Shown here: positions 26,688 through 34,866 of the stretch, piece by piece
How the letters are laid out: every line of letters starts with the position of its first letter
Position numbering within the stretch: the first letter of the stretch is position 1
DNA from: UBA2160 sp964588665
GTDB taxonomy: Bacteria > Chloroflexota > Dehalococcoidia > Lucifugimonadales > UBA1123
Assembly (NCBI GenBank): GCA_964588665.1
Contig: CAZPQQ010000005.1
Coordinates: 28,376-92,375, forward strand
Direction: 5' to 3'
DNA length: 64,000 nt
The notes under the pieces: model-generated
The model's database searches: none
What the model saw: the letters and a program-made list of their open reading frames with translations, nothing else
What the model was told of the DNA's origin: nothing
Program-made: the position numbers and the translations under genes

Positions 26688-27911
26688 CTACCGCCCCGCC
26701 ATAGCCTCTTCGAAGGCGTCGTAGCTTGAGGAGATGTGGATGGGGTTGATGGCGCTTTCCACAACCTCTTGGGTCTTCAGGCCGTTTCCGGTGATGTACG
26801 CCACGGTCAGCTCGTCGGGCTTGATGAGGCCGTTCTTGACCAGCCGCCGCAAACCGGAAATCACCACGCCGCCGGCCGTCTCCGTGAATATCCCCTCGGT
26901 CTCAGCCAGCAACTGGATGCCTTCGACGATCTCGTCCTCCATGGCCATCACCGCGGATCCCTTTGAGGCGGCGATCGTTCGCAGCGCGTAAGGACCGTCC
27001 GCGGGGTTGCCTATCGCCAGCGACTTGGCCAGAGTGTTTGGCCGGACGGGCCGGACCTCGGTCTCGCCCAGGTTGTATGCTTCCACTATCGGGGAGCAGC
27101 CCTCGGCTTGCGCGATGTGCATCTCTGTCGAAATCGGGTCGATCAATCCTGCGCCGACCATCTCGTTCAAGCCTTTGTAGATCTTGCAAAACAGAGCTCC
27201 GGACGCGCCGGGCACGACGCAGTGTTGGGGAGCGGTCCAGCCCAGTTGCTCGGCCACCTCGTACCCGAGGGTCTTGCTGCCCTCGGCGTAGAACGGCCGC
27301 ATGTTCACGTTCACGAACGCCCAGCGGTGATTGTCCGCCAATTCGCTGCACAGCCTGTTTACCTGGTCGTACGTCCCGTCGACCGCGATGAGGGTGGCGC
27401 CGTAGATGCCAGCCCCCACGATCTTGCCCTTCTCCACGTCGGCCGGGAAGAAAACCATCGTGTCCATGCCGGCCTTGGCGCCGTGGGCCGCGACCGCGCC
27501 CATCAGGTTGCCCGTCGAAGCGCACGCCAGCGTCTCGAATTCGAACTCCAACGCCTTTGCCGAAGCGACGGACACGACCCTGTCCTTGAACGAAAACGTC
27601 GGGTTGACGCTGTCGTTCTTGACGTAGAGGTTCTCGAGACCCAGCTTTCGGCCTAGGTTTTCGGCCTTGATGAGCGGGGTGAACCCGGTGCCCATGTCGA
27701 GAGCGAGTTCAGCGTCCACCGGAAGGAAGTCGTGGTACCGCCACATGGTGTTCGGGCCCTGGGAGATGCTCTCGCGGCTGACAGCTTCGGCGATGGCCTC
27801 GTAGTCGTACTCGACTTCGAGCGGCCCGAAGCAGAAGTCGCAAGCATTCAGGGGCTCGACGGGGTACTCTCGTTCGCACCCTCGGCAGCGCAGACACTTG
27901 ACGTGGGACAA
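26688..27911 (-). CDS. thrC: Threonine synthase-like PLP enzyme with N-terminal zinc ribbon
   Basis: 407 residues from TTG 27911, chosen because GGAGG lies eight bases before it; ATG 27926 is the alternative. A Cys knuckle pair (CLRCRGC...CDFC) opens the protein, then the PLP lysine Lys109 in NPTFSFKDRVV, SNG-like ASTGNLMGA and the phosphate loop PGASGALFCK. It would convert O-phosphohomoserine to threonine. Next to a sulfur carrier and NIL protein, a sulfhydrylase-like side reaction to homocysteine is also conceivable. A promoter lies 120 bp upstream. Confidence 0.88.
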   Translation of the reverse strand: MSHVKCLRCRGCEREYPVEPLNACDFCFGPLEVEYDYEAIAEAVSRESISQGPNTMWRYHDFLPVDAELALDMGTGFTPLIKAENLGRKLGLENLYVKNDSVNPTFSFKDRVVSVASAKALEFEFETLACASTGNLMGAVAAHGAKAGMDTMVFFPADVEKGKIVGAGIYGATLIAVDGTYDQVNRLCSELADNHRWAFVNVNMRPFYAEGSKTLGYEVAEQLGWTAPQHCVVPGASGALFCKIYKGLNEMVGAGLIDPISTEMHIAQAEGCSPIVEAYNLGETEVRPVRPNTLAKSLAIGNPADGPYALRTIAASKGSAVMAMEDEIVEGIQLLAETEGIFTETAGGVVISGLRRLVKNGLIKPDELTVAYITGNGLKTQEVVESAINPIHISSSYDAFEEAMAGR

Positions 27912-28267
27912 CTCTTGAGCCTCCATGGCCAACGTGTTCCCGTGCCCAATAGCAAAACCCTCAGCTATCGCGCGGAGGAATGCCGGGGGTGCACAGCGAC
28001 GGACCCTGTGCAGGCAGGGGTTTTTGGCAGAAGCATCGTAGCAACGCCCAAGCTCCGTTGTCAAGATTCCAGGCAGGCCGCAAGACCTCGTGCGAGCCGT
28101 CGCGCTGGGCACCGATTGGCCGTGCAACACGTCGGCGGCCTCGTTCGCTGCATTGTTGGCAATCCACGTTGTTGAAGCGTAGCATGTTGCCAGTGGACGG
28201 CAATGCCACCGACGTTCGATGGCGCCGGTTGAACAACGGATTTGCGGATGATTTGGGGAGACAGAAC
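27912..28267. other. Leader and divergent promoter region between thrC and the DUF4242 gene
   Basis: 356 bp. It contains the thrC promoter and, within the transcribed leader, a 7-bp inverted repeat TGCACAG/CTGTGCA (27990-27996/28006-28012) with a nine-base loop. No U run follows, so it is not a clear attenuator. The right part holds no recognised site other than GGGGAGA before the DUF4242 start. Confidence 0.5.
28035..28064 (-). promoter_or_regulatory. Promoter for thrC
   Basis: Minus strand perfect TTGACA (28059-28064), 18-bp spacer, TACGAT (28035-28040). Confidence 0.6.
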
Positions 28268-28519
28268 ATGCCAATGTACATGGACTCGCACAAAAACGTT
28301 GAAGGGCTCACCGCCGAGGCTGTGGCGGGAGCTCACGCGCGCGACCTCGAGGTCCAGGGCGGCCACGGCGTCAACTACTTGCAGTACTGGTTCAATCAGG
28401 AAGAAGGAACCGTTTTCTGCCTGGTCGATGCGCCAAGCAAGGAAGCCGCCGAAGCAGTGCACCGTGAAGCCCATGGCCTCGTCGCCGACGAGATCACCGA
28501 GGTTTCCGAGGGACACTGA
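28268..28519 (+). CDS. DUF4242 family small protein
   Basis: 83 residues. The pattern MPMYMDSHKNVEGLTAE...AHARDL and CLVDAPSKEAAEAVHREAHG is that of DUF4242, whose Streptomyces member SCO4226 is a nickel-binding ferredoxin-like protein. The His and Asp that could bind metal (YMDSHK, VHREAHG) are present. ATG 28268 has GGGGAGACAGAAC upstream. Transcribed alone, away from thrC. Function in this organism unknown. Confidence 0.85.
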   Translation: MPMYMDSHKNVEGLTAEAVAGAHARDLEVQGGHGVNYLQYWFNQEEGTVFCLVDAPSKEAAEAVHREAHGLVADEITEVSEGH

Positions 28520-28551
28520 TTGCTTGATTGCGATAATCGGCGTTAATTATG

Positions 28552-28614
28552 CCGTTCGTGGTGAGCTTGTCGAACCACCGCCCGCGGGCCCTTCGACAGG
28601 CTCAGGGCGAACGG
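28552..28614. repeat. Palindromic intergenic repeat with GAGCxTGTCGAA core
   Basis: The left arm CCGTTCG..TGAGCTTGTCGAA and right arm TTCGACAGGCTCAGGGCGAACGG form an imperfect 63-bp palindrome. One arm recurs at 62593-62618. Confidence 0.75.
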
Positions 28615-28683
28615 ATTATCCTAACGGCAATTTCCGACACTAGTTGCTAGCTGCCCGGTGCTCGGCACCGAGGGTGCTGACGT

Positions 28684-29544
28684 CTAGCCCAACCCCACCC
28701 GCGACAGGAACTCGGGCTTGCCGCGGATGCCCAGATTCAGGCGATACAGGCCGCCCGCGCCGGGACCCTCCTCCTCGCGATTGTCGCCTCCCGCGGTCGT
28801 GACGTACATGTCCGTCAGGTCCGGGCCTCCGAACGCGACGGCGGACACCTTCTTGGCCGGAATCGGCACACGAGCGATCTCCTCGCCGCTCGTCGAGTAT
28901 CGATAGAGCGCCGAGCCGTCCCACCGCGCCGACCAGACGCAGCCCTCGGCGTCGACGGTCATGCCGTCGGGCCCGCCCTCGCCCTCTCGCGTCTCGACGA
29001 ACACCCGCTGGTTCGTGACCTCCCCGGTCTCGATCGCGTAGTCGAATATGTAGATCTTCCTTTCGACGGTGTCGGTGAAGTACATCTGCCTCAGGTCCGG
29101 CGTGAAACCCAGACCGTTGCACAGTCCAACGCCCTCCAGGAGGGTCGTCAACGATCCATCCGTGTCCATCCGATAGAGCGTGGCCTTTCGCGTCGCGGTG
29201 GGCATCGTCCCGCAGAAGACTCGACCCGCCGGGTCGGCGATCACGTCGTTGAATCGGTTGTTGAGCTGGTCCGGCAACTCGTCCACCAGGAACTCGACTG
29301 CTCCGTCGCGCAAGATCGCGACCGAGCAGCGGTCCATGAACAGCAGCAGAGAACCGTCACTCTGAATCGTGAAGCCTCCGACCTGCCGGCCATCGTAGAA
29401 CTGCTCGTGGGCGCGCGTCTGGGGATTGAGGCGGAACAGACGTCCCTGGGGAATGTCGCCCCAGTAGAGCCTGCCTTCCATCGGATTCCAGAGCGGACCT
29501 TCTCCCGTGTGACATCGATAATCGGCCATCAACTCGGCTGCCAT
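28684..29544 (-). CDS. SMP-30/gluconolactonase/LRE family protein
   Basis: 286 residues, six-bladed beta-propeller. Metal ligands expected from the family are visible: Glu in HTGEGPLW, Asn in NNRFNDVIADP, and Asp in GGPDGMTVD. It would hydrolyse a sugar lactone such as gluconolactone. ATG 29544 follows AAAGGGGGCGAC; the longer ORF to 29826 crosses the promoter. No signal peptide, so cytosolic. The lactone cannot be named from sequence. Confidence 0.9.
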   Translation of the reverse strand: MAAELMADYRCHTGEGPLWNPMEGRLYWGDIPQGRLFRLNPQTRAHEQFYDGRQVGGFTIQSDGSLLLFMDRCSVAILRDGAVEFLVDELPDQLNNRFNDVIADPAGRVFCGTMPTATRKATLYRMDTDGSLTTLLEGVGLCNGLGFTPDLRQMYFTDTVERKIYIFDYAIETGEVTNQRVFVETREGEGGPDGMTVDAEGCVWSARWDGSALYRYSTSGEEIARVPIPAKKVSAVAFGGPDLTDMYVTTAGGDNREEEGPGAGGLYRLNLGIRGKPEFLSRVGLG

Positions 29545-29613
29545 GTCGCCCCCTTTGAACTCGTTGTCCAAGAATGTGTCCGGAGACGAGATCGGTCTCC
29601 TCCCCACGGCTGG

Positions 29614-29641
29614 ATTATATGAATGACGGCGCCGTTTGAAA
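29614..29641 (-). promoter_or_regulatory. Promoter for the SMP-30 gene
   Basis: Minus strand perfect TATAAT (29614-29619), 16-bp spacer, weaker -35 TTTCAA (29636-29641). Confidence 0.45.
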
Positions 29642-29780
29642 ACCCCTGTCATGTCTGTCCTCGCGTCCGCCGTTTGAGATCTCACTGGAACGGCGTCTTT
29701 TGGGGGCGCCTCAGGATACGCTGCCTGGTCAGCGCTCGGGACCACGCGGTGCTTGACGATGTAGCGCCCCGAGGCTGACA

Positions 29781-30032
29781 ATGGGAACGTTCGATATCGC
29801 CGGAGGCGCCGCACCGTCAATGCCATCGTTGAGCAACATCAGGCAACAGGAGGCTGTACGTGCATTCGTGCGGCTAGGCGGGGCGCCTCGGCAAGGAAAA
29901 GGCAGCCATCTGTTGGTCAAGTTCGGGCCCCACATTCTTTCGTTTCCGGCGGGGATATTGAAAAGAAACTTGCTCAGAAGCCAGCTCAAGCTTGCTGGAA
30001 TCACCGAAGAAGAGTTCCTGAAGAATCTTTGA
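29781..30032 (+). CDS. HicA-family toxin
   Basis: 83 residues. The core IRQQEAVRAFVRLGGAPRQGKGSHLLVK has the catalytic HicA/YcfA GSH histidine, and ends LKLAGITEEEFLKNL as in the family. HicA cleaves mRNA. The second part, normally a PxHx motif, reads SFPAG, so one typical His is absent. ATG 29781 has GAGG six bases upstream; ATG 29820 is a shorter alternative. Ten bases separate it from hicB. Confidence 0.82.
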   Translation: MGTFDIAGGAAPSMPSLSNIRQQEAVRAFVRLGGAPRQGKGSHLLVKFGPHILSFPAGILKRNLLRSQLKLAGITEEEFLKNL

Positions 30033-30042
30033 GGAGGCTTTC

Positions 30043-30297
30043 ATGGCCGCAGCGAGGTCAGTCTACAACGTAATCGTCCGGCCAGCGGAGGAAGGCGGTT
30101 ATTGGGCGGAAGTAGTTGAGCTCCCCGGTTGCGTCAGCCAGGGCGAAACCAGAGAAGTGCTCATGCACAACATCACAGAGGCGATACAGGCATGCCTGGA
30201 GGCCTATGAGGAAGATGAACTCGACACCCCGCAGGCTGAACTGTGGGGGATCCCTGTATTCAACTTCGGTCCCGGACACGAACCTGTTACGGCTTAA
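30043..30297 (+). CDS. HicB-family antitoxin
   Basis: 84 residues with the HicB partially degraded RNase H-like fold: YNVIVRPAEEGGYWAEVVELPGCVSQGET, then TEAIQACLEAYEED. No DNA-binding tail is seen (ends at FGPGHEPVTA). GAGGAGG lies about six bases before ATG 30043. It should bind and block the HicA product of the preceding gene. Confidence 0.85.
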   Translation: MAAARSVYNVIVRPAEEGGYWAEVVELPGCVSQGETREVLMHNITEAIQACLEAYEEDELDTPQAELWGIPVFNFGPGHEPVTA

Positions 30298-30415
30298 CCA
30301 CGATTGGCGCTTCGAACTGCGATCCGAACAACGGAGGCATGTGGATTCCGAAGTTCGCATTTGTAGCGTTTCTCAATCGAATTACAGTGCCTGGCCGCAC
30401 GTCAACCCGCTTCGA

Positions 30416-30444
30416 TTGACATCTCAAGAGGCCACGCCTAGAAT
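30416..30444 (+). promoter_or_regulatory. Promoter for the Lrp-ligand-domain gene
   Basis: Perfect TTGACA (30416-30421), 17-bp spacer, TAGAAT (30439-30444), start near 30451, about 65 nt before the ATG. Confidence 0.75.
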
Positions 30445-30515
30445 GCAGTCACTCAACCACGCCTCTCACACCCTTATTTAGCTGGCTTCCAGAGCCGTCT
30501 TGCCGGAGGTTGCCA

Positions 30516-30755
30516 ATGACCACAAAGGCTTACGTTCTGATTGAAACGGCGGTCGGCAAATCCGCGGAGGTGACCCAGGCCCTCAAAGATTTGTCCAGCA
30601 CCGAGATCGTTGACGCGGTCACCGGGCCGTACGACATAATCGCGATTGTCGCTGCCGACGACCTTATCTCCGTGGGCGAGACCGTCACCAAAGAGATTCA
30701 CATGATCCCCGGCATCGCCCGCACCATCACGTGTCTTTCGGTGGGGAGCCAGTAG
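30516..30755 (+). CDS. Stand-alone Lrp/AsnC ligand-binding (RAM) domain protein
   Basis: 79 residues comprising only the RAM domain (MTTKAYVLIETAVGKSAEVTQAL...VTGPYDIIAIVAADDL), with no helix-turn-helix. Such proteins form ring oligomers that bind amino acids or sense metabolites. ATG 30516 has GGAGG six bases upstream; TTG 30510 is less likely. Stand-alone copies are common in Actinobacteria and Chloroflexota; the ligand is unknown. Confidence 0.87.
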   Translation: MTTKAYVLIETAVGKSAEVTQALKDLSSTEIVDAVTGPYDIIAIVAADDLISVGETVTKEIHMIPGIARTITCLSVGSQ

Positions 30756-30866
30756 GCGACCGCACAAGCTGCATCGGCCTACGTCAGGAACCCTGACAGC
30801 CGGCGAGCGGAAAATCCGCAGCGCACGCTGTGAGCGAGACGGAGCGTCTGCGCCGGAGCGATCCGC

Positions 30867-31764
30867 CTACGTCCCCCGGTAAGCCGACAGCCCAAGCTCC
30901 TCGACCTGACTGGCAAGTTCGCGATAGGTAAGCTCGTCCGGCTTAACCCCCGGATGCCGAACGTTGGCAGCTTTGAACACGCCTCGCAATCGCAACACCT
31001 CTTTCGTCAGGTAGTTGGCGATGCCCTGCCCTTGCCCCAGTGTCTGCAGCAGCGGACTGTACCGCTGGAACTTGCGCGTCGCTTCTTCGTCTCGGCCGTC
31101 CTGGTAAAGGTCCCAGACGTCGCGAAACACCTCGGGTATGGCGGCGGCGGGCATTGTTCCCACCGACCCTCGGCGCAGCTCCTCGACGAAGAAATTACCG
31201 CCGGCGCCGCCAAAGATGACGAGATTGTCACCCCCCCAACTCTTTGGCCTGGGTCACTCGGGGCGCTGTTGGCGAGACCTCGACCTTCGCGTAACACGCA
31301 TTCTCCGACTCACGCGCGATCTGCACCGCCAACGCGGGCGGCACGGGACCGGAGGCGATGTCCTGGATGAAGATCGGCACGTTGATCGCGTCGGATATGC
31401 GCTTGAAGTACTCTCTGACCGCGACAGACGCTGCGCCTACCGGTGGGATCGCCATCACCGCATCGGCCCCGAGCTCCTGCGCGCTCTTGCTGTACTGGAT
31501 GGCGAGGTCCGTGCCCGGTCCGCCGGTGTTGATGACCACCTTCGCGCGTCCTCTGGCTTGCTCGACCACCGTGGTCGTGGCGAGATCGCGCTCGGACTCC
31601 GAGAGCTTGGTCACCTCGCTTGCCATGGCCACGCCGACGCCGTGAACACCGGCATCGATAAGGTACTCGACCTCTCGCTGGAGGTCCTCGACATCGATGC
31701 GCGAATCGTCATCGAACGGCATGGCTAGGATCGGAAAGACGCCTCGCATCGTGCGGTCGACCAT
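30867..31764 (-). pseudogene. DapA-family aldolase with a frameshift in a G7 run
   Basis: Dihydrodipicolinate synthase/N-acetylneuraminate lyase family (TIM barrel). ATG 31764 follows GGGAGGAACCCCT. The first part ends at ...AKELGG then TGA; the other frame resumes DNLVIFGGAGGNFFVEEL and runs to 30867. The Schiff-base lysine is Lys160 in ACYAKVEV. Dropping one G from the seven at 31231-31237 restores about 298 residues, the normal size. This could be a sequencing error, programmed slippage or a true frameshift. The substrate is unclear: the usual Tyr is replaced in IFIQDIA. Confidence 0.75.
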
Positions 31765-31896
31765 AGGGGTTCCTCCCTGGCATTGAACGTTCATCTTGGG
31801 AATTGTCGGCGACGCCCGTAGTCTAGAATCGACCGGATACCGTGTCAAGAACAGGGGTCGGCGGGGTCGGCGCAGGCGGCTTTCGGGAACAAAAAT

Positions 31897-31929
31897 GCCG
31901 GAACGGTCACCTCCCCCGACCGTTCCGGC
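31897..31929 (-). terminator. Terminator for the repeat-domain lipoprotein gene
   Basis: Perfect 12-bp stem GCCGGAACGGTC/GACCGTTCCGGC with a nine-base loop; the minus-strand side continues ATTTTTGTT. It lies about 20 bp beyond the stop of the gene at 31950. Confidence 0.85.
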
Positions 31930-31949
31930 GGACGTGACTTCGAACGTTT

Positions 31950-33896
31950 CTACTGTGCGATGAAGGTCTCAGACAGCTCGTCGTTAACGTTGACGGTGTA
32001 CGTCTCTCCCGACGCGAAGTCCGTGCCCAGCGGGATCTCTGTCTCCACAACCGGCAGATCGGTGGTGCACGGCATCATCCCCGTCACTTCAAAGTGCGTG
32101 ACCGTTATTTCGATTACGCCCGCGAATCGGCGGGAGATGTTGTAGCCGTTGAACCAGGAGCAGCTACTCCCTTTCGGCAACCGGGAGACCACCTTCAGCG
32201 TGTAATCGGCAGGCTTGGAGTCGGATGCGATCACCGCGATGTGCTCCATCGGCGAGGTCGCGATTACCGCTTGCGGGCCTTCGGGGTCGCCGACGGTGAA
32301 AGAACTGGTCGCGATTCCGTTGACAGTAACTTGGACCGCCTCACCTGGTGTGAAATCCATGCCCAAGGGAGTGTCGGTCAGCACAACGGGCAGGTCGGCG
32401 GTGCAGGGCATCATCTCTGTCACTTCGAAGTGGGTGACCGTCACGACGATGACCCCGGCGTACGGGCGAGTGATGTCGTAGCCGTTGAACCACGAGCAGC
32501 TACTGCCCATCGGCAGCCGTGAGACGACCTGCAACGTGTACTCAGCTGGGTTCGTCTGCGAGACTGCCACGTCTACTCGCTCGATGGGCGAATCAGCGAT
32601 GGTCGCTTTCGGACTCGCGGAGTCCACGGCTGTAAAGGCGTTCGTCAGCGTACCGTTTACCGCGACCGTGTAGGTCTCGCCGGGCGTGAAGTCGCTGCCA
32701 AGCGCGACCTCGCCCTCGTGCCGCCCATAGATCATCGTGCAAGGCACGGGCGCCGTAGGAGCTAGATTCGTGACCGTGACATTGAGCGCTGCGCCTTCAC
32801 GGGTCACGGCGTAGCCGTCAAATTCGACGCATCCGCCTGGCAGACCCGAGACGATGTGCAGCGTGTACTCACGGGGGGTCGAGTCTGAGTGCGTCAGCTT
32901 CACGCTCTCGATCGGGGCGGGCGTTTCAGTCATGGCGGGTGCGTTTGGCGTTGGAGTCTCGGTTGGCGCTGCCGTCACCATGGTCAGCACCAGATCGACG
33001 TTTGTCGGGCTGCCGCGCGTGATGACACTGTACCTCGTATCGTTGATGAACGTCAGTTTGCCGCCCTGGGTGATCCTCGCCTGGATCGCGTAACTGAACC
33101 TGTCGTCGATTTCCGTGGGGTCGTATTTGATCTCGAAGGCGACCAGAACTTGGCCGGGGTTGTCGATGACGTGCTCTCCGAGGGTGATCGAAGGCGCATC
33201 CGCCCGTGAGACGTCAACCAGCTTCACTTCTACGATTGCGTCCGGCGTCAGGGCGATGCGCTCCCTGTAGGCAACCGTGCCGGTGACCGTGGCGGTCAAT
33301 GAGGCCGCGGGGTCGGTCGGTGATGTTGCGATCTTGATCAGTGCCATATCGACGTTGGCCGGGCTGCCGCGCGTGATGACGCTGTACGTTGTGTCATTAA
33401 TGAACGCGAGCTTGCCACTTTCGGTGATCCTCGCCTGTACCGCGTAGCTGAACCGCTCGTCTATCGTCGCGGGATCGTACTCGATCATGAACGCGATCGG
33501 CACTTGACCGGGGTTGTCGATGATGTGTTCTCCGATGGTCACTGCTGGCGCGTCCATCCGGGAGATGTCGAGCAGCTTGACCTCGACGACCGCATCCGGC
33601 GTCAGGGCGATGCGCTCTCTGTAGGCGACCGTACCGGTGACTGTGGCGGTCAATGGAGCATCCGGCTCGACGGGGTCTGTTGGCTTGGCTGGCGTGGTGG
33701 GCTCGACCGGGGCCGCGGGCTCACTCGGCGCTGCGGGGTTGACCGGCGCCGTGGGCGTCACTGGCGCGACTGAGGTCGTGGGTTCGGCGATCGGTGTCGG
33801 GTTTGAAGGCGCTGGACTTGCGGGAGCGCCTGAGCATGCGATCAACGCCCCGACTATCAAGCTCAAGATTATTGCCGTTACGATCCTGGGTGTCAT
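31950..33896 (-). CDS. Lipoprotein built from two YbaY-like and three beta-sandwich repeats
   Basis: 648 residues. Lipobox ALIAC (Cys21), Pro/Thr-rich linker to about 80, then YbaY/YscW-like domains at about 82-190 and 200-306 (each starts TATVTGTVAYRERIALTPDA), and three repeats at about 331-424, 437-534 and 549-646, each with a Cys pair and a SRLPxGSSCSWFNGY type motif. Repeats 2 and 3 are the most alike. ATG 33896 has GAGGAG upstream. Surface location is clear; function unknown, perhaps adhesion or envelope stress. Confidence 0.75.
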   Translation of the reverse strand: MTPRIVTAIILSLIVGALIACSGAPASPAPSNPTPIAEPTTSVAPVTPTAPVNPAAPSEPAAPVEPTTPAKPTDPVEPDAPLTATVTGTVAYRERIALTPDAVVEVKLLDISRMDAPAVTIGEHIIDNPGQVPIAFMIEYDPATIDERFSYAVQARITESGKLAFINDTTYSVITRGSPANVDMALIKIATSPTDPAASLTATVTGTVAYRERIALTPDAIVEVKLVDVSRADAPSITLGEHVIDNPGQVLVAFEIKYDPTEIDDRFSYAIQARITQGGKLTFINDTRYSVITRGSPTNVDLVLTMVTAAPTETPTPNAPAMTETPAPIESVKLTHSDSTPREYTLHIVSGLPGGCVEFDGYAVTREGAALNVTVTNLAPTAPVPCTMIYGRHEGEVALGSDFTPGETYTVAVNGTLTNAFTAVDSASPKATIADSPIERVDVAVSQTNPAEYTLQVVSRLPMGSSCSWFNGYDITRPYAGVIVVTVTHFEVTEMMPCTADLPVVLTDTPLGMDFTPGEAVQVTVNGIATSSFTVGDPEGPQAVIATSPMEHIAVIASDSKPADYTLKVVSRLPKGSSCSWFNGYNISRRFAGVIEITVTHFEVTGMMPCTTDLPVVETEIPLGTDFASGETYTVNVNDELSETFIAQ

Positions 33897-34062
33897 TTCG
33901 AATTCTCCTCTGCTGCCTTAATTTGTGATTTCTATAACTTATGACGTGCACAGTTACAGATTTGTTCCACAAGTTGAGACGAGAAAGAATTTCGGAGATG
34001 GCGGGTTAGGTCAAATACGGCAGAGTGGTTTAGGGATGTCGAGATCAAACGCGATTGGAAGT

Positions 34063-34737
34063 TTAGTTTACCAAGACATTCATGATTTCTACTTCGGCAT
34101 CGGTTGATGTCAAAGTCACGTATTCCCTGATCTGATCGAGGTGGCCGGAGATCTGGTCTGCTGTGATTCCGTTCGGCCCGTAGATCGTGAACAGCACGTC
34201 GCGGGTGTCGCGAGAGATCGGAGTCCGGTCATCCGGTCCGTAGATGATGCTGGACATGACCCCTTCCGCGTCGGCAATGAACATGTCGCCCGCGGTCAAC
34301 GTCTGCGCCTTGCCGTTCAGCATGGTGTATGTCTCTTCGCCCGTGGCCACGTCGACGACGACGGGGTCGTGCACCGACGCCAGATCGTGCCCGGCGGTGA
34401 GGAGTTGGTTGTCGAGTTCCGCCGCGAACATCGCACTGACCAGGGCCGACGGGCGGGGAATGCTCCTGCCCTTGACCGCAACGGACTCCAGTTGTAGCTG
34501 AACGTGGTAAGTCTTCTTGAACTTTCGGTAGTACGTCGTGTACGCCTGGACAGTCGCCAGCGCCCGAATCGCCGGTCTGCCGCCGTCCGAGAATCGTCGG
34601 CGCAGATCGGCCTCGACGTCAGTCATTCGAGCATCCAGATCGGGGTGGCTGCGCGGGTTCGACACGCCGCGCATCGCCAGGACGCCGACCGACGCGCCTG
34701 GGAACGCCTCTCGCCATACATCTGTGGCTGTCAGCAC
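34063..34737 (-). CDS. B3/B4 tRNA-binding domain protein (PheT-like editing domain)
   Basis: 224 residues. A stand-alone B3/B4 domain as in the phenylalanyl-tRNA synthetase beta chain: IRALATVQAYTTYYRKFKKTYHVQLQLESV, then RPSALVSAMFAAELDN and HDLASVHDPVVVDVATGEE. In PheT this domain clears mischarged tRNA; free copies may do so in trans, though some act on metabolites. GTG 34737 follows AGGAGG by six bases. Isolated on the minus strand. Confidence 0.85.
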   Translation of the reverse strand: MLTATDVWREAFPGASVGVLAMRGVSNPRSHPDLDARMTDVEADLRRRFSDGGRPAIRALATVQAYTTYYRKFKKTYHVQLQLESVAVKGRSIPRPSALVSAMFAAELDNQLLTAGHDLASVHDPVVVDVATGEETYTMLNGKAQTLTAGDMFIADAEGVMSSIIYGPDDRTPISRDTRDVLFTIYGPNGITADQISGHLDQIREYVTLTSTDAEVEIMNVLVN

Positions 34738-34830
34738 GACTCACCTCCTGGTCTGGTTGTCTCGCATGTCATACGCCCGCGACGGGCGAAACGAGTCCAG
34801 GATAGCACACGCCGCCGCTGAAACCGCGGG

Positions 34831-34855
34831 GTCAGCAGTCAGCAGTCAGCAGTCA
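34831..34855. repeat. Short tandem repeat GTCAGCA
   Basis: The 7-mer GTCAGCA is repeated about 3.6 times between two genes. No coding role. Confidence 0.8.
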
Positions 34856-34866
34856 GGGGCGCGACG

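Noticed and set aside
27990..28012. T-box or attenuator in the thrC leader
   Set aside because: The hairpin lacks a U run and no T-box sequence or leader peptide was found.
28684..29826. Longer SMP-30 start at 29826
   Set aside because: The extra 94 residues cover the promoter and lack homology; ATG 29544 has the ribosome site.
34831..34855. CRISPR-like repeats
   Set aside because: The unit is seven bases with no spacers.
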